Assembly: GCA_947685225.1 (NCBI GenBank)
Contig: CANTUV010000024.1
Span: 16,200,001 to 16,264,000 of the forward strand
DNA length: 64,000 bases
Direction: 5' to 3'
Origin: Garcia nutans
Lineage: Eukaryota; Streptophyta; Magnoliopsida; Malpighiales; Euphorbiaceae
The notes beneath the pieces were generated by a model that ran no database searches, was not told where the DNA came from, and was given only the letters and a program-made list of their open reading frames with translations. Within the stretch, counting starts at the first letter, position 1; the number at the start of each line of letters is the position of its first letter. Below are positions 58,281-64,000 of the stretch, in pieces. The translations under genes were made by a program, and so were the position numbers.

Positions 58281-58285
58281 ATGAG

Positions 58286-58424
58286 CTTGATGTGCTGCAA
58301 GGATTGCCTGAAAATTCTCTTCTTGCTTCTTTAGGAGGTTGGTAAAGTAATCATATTGGGCATTGAGAGCCATTTGAAAGTTGTCTTCTTGTTTCTTGAG
58401 GAGAGCTTCCAAGAAAGGAGGCAT
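58286..58424 (-). pseudogene. gag: Element M gag, N-terminal part
   Basis: From ATG 58424 on the minus strand: a repeated LLKKQEDNF / LLKKQEENF segment, alanine- and glutamine-rich, likely coiled coil. Cut at 58285 by the Athila-like insertion and continued at 50586. Confidence 0.55.
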
Positions 58425-58903
58425 CTTAGTGCCATAGGTATCTTCACATCAAAAGGCTCGGCCAATAAGGGCTTTGAGAAAGGTTGAATTGCTCAATAGG
58501 GTAATAGGGTGTTTAAAGACTTGCACAAATGGGCGAAGTTGGTAGGGCATTGGTAATGAGTTGGTTCACATTTAATGGCCCATATGTAGGCTAGGGTAGA
58601 TGATGCTTTTAATTTGTGTATGGTCAAGCCGCTAGTTAATAAGTCATGGTCCATGTGTCAAGATGGTTGGACATATGGGGCACAATTCATATGTTTTGGT
58701 TATGAAGCCTAGCTTTTAAGGTTAAAGAGTTAAGGGCATAAATGAATGTTTTGGTTAAAGAGGTTTGGTTCATATGGCCAAGTGTTCATGCAGATGGGCT
58801 ATGGTCCATGGCTTGATATACTTCACATGGGTATGGTTCATGTGGTCAAATGGTTTGGTGCATAGGCTATGATTCATAGTTTAAGGTCATTCACATGAGT
58901 ATA
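58425..58903 (-). other. Element M leader, left piece
   Basis: Noncoding. Loose repeats of GGTTCATATGG and GGTTCATGTGG appear from about 58560 and continue after LTR C at 60684. No gene seen. Confidence 0.45.
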
Positions 58904-60683
58904 TGTAGATCCTTAATTTTGGCCCAATTCAAATTTGGTTTTGATTAAAAGAGGCCGGATTAAATTTTATTTTAATGTAAGGCCCAAATTAAATTTATTA
59001 TGATTTAATGTGTTTGAATTAAGTTCAGTCTGGTTAAGTTAAGCCAATTTATTTATACAGACCAAATCGGTTGGGTTTGGGCTTATCAAATTTGATATGA
59101 GGCTATCTCATATCAAATTGGCTAGGCAAAATTCGATATGAATTGCCTCATATCGAATTGGCCATAGCCAATTCAATATGAGGCTTCCTAATGTCGGATT
59201 TGGCTAGCTAAATTCGATATGAGGCTAGCTCATGTCGAATTTGGCTAAGCCAATTCGACATGAGGCCTCAATCTAGCCTTAATTTAGTCTAAATGCATTC
59301 CTAATTGTGATTAAATTCAAATAAGCTTTGGATAAGCAAAGATAGTTTGAGTTGGATGAGGATTTGAGAGCTAAGGTCACCCTAATTGCAGCCTATAAGT
59401 ACAAAACTACATTTAGAATTCACAGGGAACAAACCTACACGAACCACAGTATAACACCAATCAAAAAAGAAATACAAGAGTATCAAATAGGTAATAGTGA
59501 GAATTTTCAAATATTATATGGTTTGTTTAGACTCAGCCATGAAATCAATTAATCCAAGCCTTTAAATAAGTTAAGCAGTGGGTGTGTTTCAATAAAATCA
59601 ACTTGGTGGAGCCAACAACATAGGTGAGGTCTTCATAAACTTAGTTTATTTTATTTAATCAACCATCTCATTGTTTTAACTCTCATAGCATATTGTTAAC
59701 TATTTCAAATTGCAAGTTGTAATAATCTGAAACTCTAATTCCATTTTATAACTTAGAATTATATTATAGGGCCTTAATTACATGTTGTAAACTCTAATCT
59801 TGTATCTTAGGTTTAACTTTAAAATTAGTTTTGTACATTAAATCAAAACCGTAATTCCACAACAAAACTCTATCTTATAAATTGTTTACCTTTCGACGGC
59901 GCTGCCCCCCTTGACTCCCGCCTGCTAATCGGGTAATGGGACCACCGTGTGGCACTATTTTTCATTAAGGGTTAATATTAAGATGTGCTAGTGGATTACA
60001 ATTTTAATTTCCTTTTAATTAAGTCCTGATTTTATTATTATTTAATGACTATGTGTATGATTATTATTTATATGCTTATGGATCGTAATTTCTTATTATT
60101 TAGAATTTTAAGAGACTTATAAAAGGCATGTTTTCACTTTGTGGGTGCCTTTTTTAATTTGCTTTTTTATTTAATTTATATTTGAAAATTAATGTAAGGG
60201 ACATGTGTCCACCTTGTGGTGGGTGTCCTTTGTTATTTAGTTTTATGAATTTTGGATGTTTGTAAAGGCATGTTTCCATCTAGTATGGGTGCCCACTTTG
60301 TTATTTGCTTGTTTATTTTATGATATGGTTATTTTTATTTTATTTTCTTTTCAATTGCTTGTAATATGAATATTATTATAATAATGCAAGAATTTAATAA
60401 TATTTAGACCTGAAAAGGCAGCCGGTTCTAATGAACCGGACATTATACGGGTGTTGGGTCATCCTCGCCTTCCCCATGCTTACCCAACTTTTCAAACCCA
60501 ATAAGGGGCTAGGGATTCCTTAGAAATTGAGTCATCCACCCCATTTATATCTTCTCGATCTGTCTGGGTGGTGACTCCAAATTCTCTGGGTCTAGGCCCA
60601 TGTTCTCTAAGGCCTAGAGCCTAACAGTGTCGAAGTCGCAAGAACTATTTCACCGAGAGTGAGGACAAAAATCCCCATTCATA
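58904..60683 (+). mobile_element. Solo LTR C of the gag-only (Tat-related) family
   Basis: Starts TGTAGATCCTTAATTTTGGC and ends near CCCCATTCATA. Flanks GTATA (58899-58903) and GTATG (60684-60688) make a 4-of-5 duplication. It shares with LTRs A and B the AGCCGGTTCTAATGAACCGG block (60420-60439) and the CTCTAAGGCCTAGAGCC block (about 60613). The 5' part holds inverted repeats around AATTCGATATGAGGC (about 59090-59270) and a TATAAGTA at 59394-59401. No internal region on either side, so it is a solo LTR. Confidence 0.75.
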
Positions 60684-61529
60684 GTATGGTTCATGTGGTA
60701 GGTGATTAGGGCTATTGGTCCAAAGCTTAGGATGGTTCACATGAGTAAGGTTCATATAAGTAAACTGGTTTGGTGTATAGGAAGCCATTGTAGCTAGGTT
60801 GGATGGGTATGGTCCTAAGAGGTGTGTTATGTAGCTAGATGGGATGGTGGGCCATTGTGGCTGAGTCGGATAGGTGTGTTCCTCAAAGATGAGCCATGTG
60901 GCTCGATATGTTGGATAGGTGTGCTCCCAAAAAGTGAGCGATATGGCCATGTAATGTGGTGAAGTAAGTTGGATGGGTATGTTCCTAAAAGGTAAGGTAT
61001 GTGGCTAGGTAATACAGTGAGGTAAGCCGAATGGGCATGTTCCTAAAAGGTAAGCCATGTGTCTAGGATAGATGGTGAACCATTATGACTAAATTGGATG
61101 TTGAACCTATTATGGATAGGTTGGGTAGTGAGCCATTGTGATTAGGTTTGATATTTTGCCTATTATGTCTAGGCTAGATGTTGAGCCGATTGGGGCTAAG
61201 TTAGATGTTGAGCCCATTAAGGCAAGGTAGGAAAGGCTAGCTCTTGTAGCTAAGATTCTGTAAGGTTAGCTCTTGCAACTAATATCTATATGGATGAGTT
61301 TAATCTTATGGTTAAGGTTCATATGGACGAACTTGATTTCAGGTGTCAAGCCATATGCCTATGGATTATGATGGTGAGTTATTATAGCTAAGTTGGATGG
61401 GTGAGTTCCCAAAAGATGAGCCACGTGGCTATTTTGGATTGTGAGCCACTGTGGCTAGGTTGGATGGTTTTGTTCCTTAAAAGTTAACCATGTGGCAAAT
61501 GGTTGAAGCCATGTGGCTTAGTAAGGTTT
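60684..61529 (-). other. Element M leader, right piece, with GGCTAGGTTGGATGGG repeats
   Basis: Noncoding. Many degenerate copies of a unit of about 50-60 bases around AGCCATGTGGCTAGGTTGGA and GGGTATGTTCCTAAAAGGT. No LTR of element M is visible before the next insertion at 61530. Confidence 0.5.
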
Positions 61530-64000
61530 TGTAATACCCCAAAGTATACCCTAAAAGTTTTGGAATAATTATTGTTGTATTTGGATTTAAGTGTATATGT
61601 TTAATGGAAAGAGAAAAGATGTAAAGAGAGAGTGTATATATTGTATATATAGATATATATATAATATATACAAGTCAAAGAGATGAAAGTCAAAGGAAGA
61701 TATTTAATTATTTTGAATTAATGAAATTAATTAATTGGAAATGGAATTAAATATTTGGAAATTGAGTTATTGGAAGTGGAAGAAGATATTTGCTTATTTT
61801 ATTGTATTTTGCTTGGTGGAGAGGATTTTGAGGAGAGAGAAGGCTGAGTGTTTGACTTAATTTTCTTTGTTTTCTTTCTTTCTTCTTCGTGTATCTTCTT
61901 CTTCTTCTTCTCCTTTTCTGTGTTGGCCGGCAGTTCCATAGCAAGAGAGCAAGAGAGAGATTTGATCTTCTAAACTCAAGATTGAAGGAAGTTTTCAAGT
62001 GATCAAGTTGGAAATTTAAGAGTTTCTTCATCTTTGGTAAGTTTTCCACTTGATTCTTTGATTTTCTTTGAGTTTGTGAGTTGAGGCTATGGTTGATATG
62101 TGTTTGATTGATTGTGGTGTGTTTAAGAGTGTTTGGTTCAATTGATTTTGGATTTTGGGGTTGGATTGAAGGAAAGAGTAAGTTTGTTGGAAGAGAAAGT
62201 GTTGTGGTTGTGTTTTGGGTTTGTGGTGATGATTATGATTTGTGTTTCATGTATGTTTTGAGTTGTTTTGGTGTTTTTGTAAGTTATTATGGTTTTTGGG
62301 TGTGTTTAATTAAGTTTGTTTGAAGTGGGAAATGGTGAAAGTAAGTGGTTAGTTGGAGGTAATGTTGATGTTGCCGAAATCTGTATTTTTGGCCTCACAC
62401 GCCCATTAGCACGGCCAGGTCTTTAGGCGTGTCAATGATTCTGTGTTCTTGGATGGGTGACACGAGCAGTGACATGCCCATGTCACTGAGCGTGTCATAG
62501 CTACTGTGATGTTGGCGGATTGACACGGCCGTGAACACGCCCGTGTTGTTGGATGTGTCAATGTTTCTGTGAGACAGAATGTATTACACGTTCAGTGACA
62601 CGCCCGTGGTTCTGAGCGTGTCAAAGCTTCTGTGTAGTGAGTTTAGGGCACGGTCAGGGACACGCCCGTGTTGTTGAGTGTGTCATGTGTAGAGTTTTCC
62701 CTAGTTAGTTCTTAGCCTTATTATCTCATGTGTATAATCACCTTTGGTTTAGGTTTTGAAGAGAGTTGAGTTGCCCTAATCCAAGTGTTGAAAGATTCTT
62801 GGAAGAGGAGTTTGGTGTGGAGTGAGTTGCTCTTGAGGTAATTACAAACTACATGGTTGCATACACTTACCTGATTTTGATACTTAATACATATTTGGTT
62901 GTAAATGTGTTAAGTGATCTATTGTATTGTTGATATGCTTGATAAATGTTATGATTTGTATAATGTGAATGATATGATGAGCCTTCAAAATGTATGTTAA
63001 TGTAATTGGTTATGTACACTTGAATGATGAATTGAGTTAATGTGATATGAGACATAATGAGAAATGAAACCCTTGTTGTTGGCTATGATAGTGCAAATGA
63101 AATAATTGGGGCATGGTTGCCTATTTGATTATGGAATATGAAATGAGAAATGAAATGAGAAATGAATTAAGAAAGAGGTTGATAAAGAGATAAATGAAAT
63201 AATTATGTGATTAATATGTTATTCAATTTTCAGAGTTTTGAGTTTGGCAGCATGCCTATGAATCACTGAATAGGTGAAAAGACCGGGTCGTAAGCCGATT
63301 CCAGTTGAAAAAATGTGAAATATGTGAAATGTGATATTTTTTGGGTGAAAAGACTGGGTCGTAAGCCTCAAAAACAGTAACAGTCTAGCCGGATTGAGGA
63401 TCTCCTCGAGTTTAGCCGGGTTGAGGTCCAAGAGACTGGGTCTGTTACACTATCCATGGATAGAGATATATATATATATATATATATCGCCTACAGGCTT
63501 GATGATTGTGATTATGGACCAAAGCAGTAACTCTGAACTTTGAATAACATATTAGTGTATTTTAGGCCCATGCTTGTCTTTGCTTTAATATGAAACTATG
63601 AAGATACAACATGATGTGTAATATGTTTATGGATGTGGAAATTGTGAGTATTACTTCATGAATGTTTTGGTAAGTTATTGAATAATGTAAGGTTTTCAAA
63701 TATAATATTCTTTTGAATTGTTTATGAAACTTGATTGTGTGACATTGGCATTGCATTGAAGCATAATATTATTGTAGTTTGTACCACTAAGCCGTTGGCT
63801 TAGCGCGATTGTGGTTCATCGCGCAGGTGACAGAGTCGAACCGGAGAGTTCCTCTAGACCGAGTAGAGTTTAGATTCTGAAGTGTGGATAGTGAGCTTAA
63901 AGATCAAAGACTGACTGCCAAACATGTATAACTGTTACGTTTTTGTAAAAATTGATTTGGATGTTTATGTATTTTGATATATATAAATATATGTAAATAT
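61530..64000 (+). mobile_element. Tekay-3: start of another Tekay-family LTR, cut by the window edge
   Basis: Starts TGTAATACCCCAAAGTATAC and aligns with the Tekay-1 LTR in order: CTTCTT run, GGCCGGCA block (about 61924), GTAAGT (62037-62042), GACACGCCC palindromes (about 62394-62690), GGTGAAAAGACCGGGTCGTA block (63271-63290) and twin hairpins (63787-63824). At least 2471 bases are present; the LTR end and any internal region lie to the right. Confidence 0.9.

Larger units (their letters stand above)
50582..58285 (+). mobile_element. Athila-like element with most of pol deleted
   Basis: LTRs 50587-52906 and 56083-58280 (TG...CA), perfect duplications ATGAG on both sides, and a primer site at 52913-52930 of the tRNA-Asp type typical of Athila. 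The internal region is only 3.2 kb, against roughly 6-8 kb expected. It has the C-terminal gag with a CCHC knuckle, then a short possible RT remnant, then noncoding sequence. It must have depended on another element for enzymes. Confidence 0.92.

Noticed and set aside
59881..59945. GC-rich stretch in LTR C as a possible primer-binding site or tRNA
   Set aside because: Lies in the middle of the LTR, no cloverleaf can be drawn, and no LTR end precedes it.

Overview
This window looks like a heterochromatic, repeat-only block of a plant nuclear genome, most likely a dicot. The species cannot be named from the sequence. It is AT-rich, and nearly all recognisable coding sequence belongs to Ty3/gypsy LTR retrotransposons: Tekay/Del-type chromoviruses, a Tat/Ogre-like element, gag-only relatives of the Tat group, and one Athila-like element. 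I found no convincing host gene, rRNA, tRNA or CRISPR array.

Layout, left to right. Positions 1-558 are the 3' end of a gag-only element cut by the window edge. A shortened LTR (559-1341) follows, then a second gag-only element running to an LTR at 15906-18214. Its gag is interrupted by a complete but decayed Tekay element (2414-12459, duplication ATAGT). Positions 18215-18800 hold inverted LTR fragments and 18801-20044 a truncated reverse Tekay LTR. Positions 20045-61529 are one broken reverse-strand gag-only element (called element M) that received four insertions: a Tat/Ogre-like element (20795-44373, duplication CTTGG), a reverse Tekay solo LTR (45620-48150, TTATG), an Athila-like element (50587-58280, ATGAG) and a forward solo LTR (58904-60683). 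The Tat-like element itself holds a reverse Tekay solo LTR in pol (25082-27606, GCCAG) and a very young Tekay element in its 5' LTR (33941-43953, CATTT). A further Tekay LTR starts at 61530 and leaves the window.

The young Tekay copy is the only nearly intact element. It has almost identical LTRs, a tRNA-Met-type primer site, and a gag-protease-RT-RNase H-integrase-chromodomain frame broken by one TAG codon. The Tat-like element has lost its ancestral RNase H domain, carries many stops, and has an antisense ORF resembling the plant mobile domain between integrase and the 3' LTR. The gag-only elements share the Tat-type C-x2-H-x4-H-x4-C knuckle, so they are probably non-autonomous partners of Tat elements.

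The most interesting signals are noncoding: (1) a GACACGGCC/GGCCGTGTC palindromic module shared by Tekay and Athila LTRs; (2) a twin hairpin kept in the Tekay LTRs; (3) a conserved splice donor in the Tekay LTR with an acceptor just before gag; (4) complementary ends of the Tat internal region; and (5) the young Tekay insertion lying exactly at the Tat promoter TATA box.
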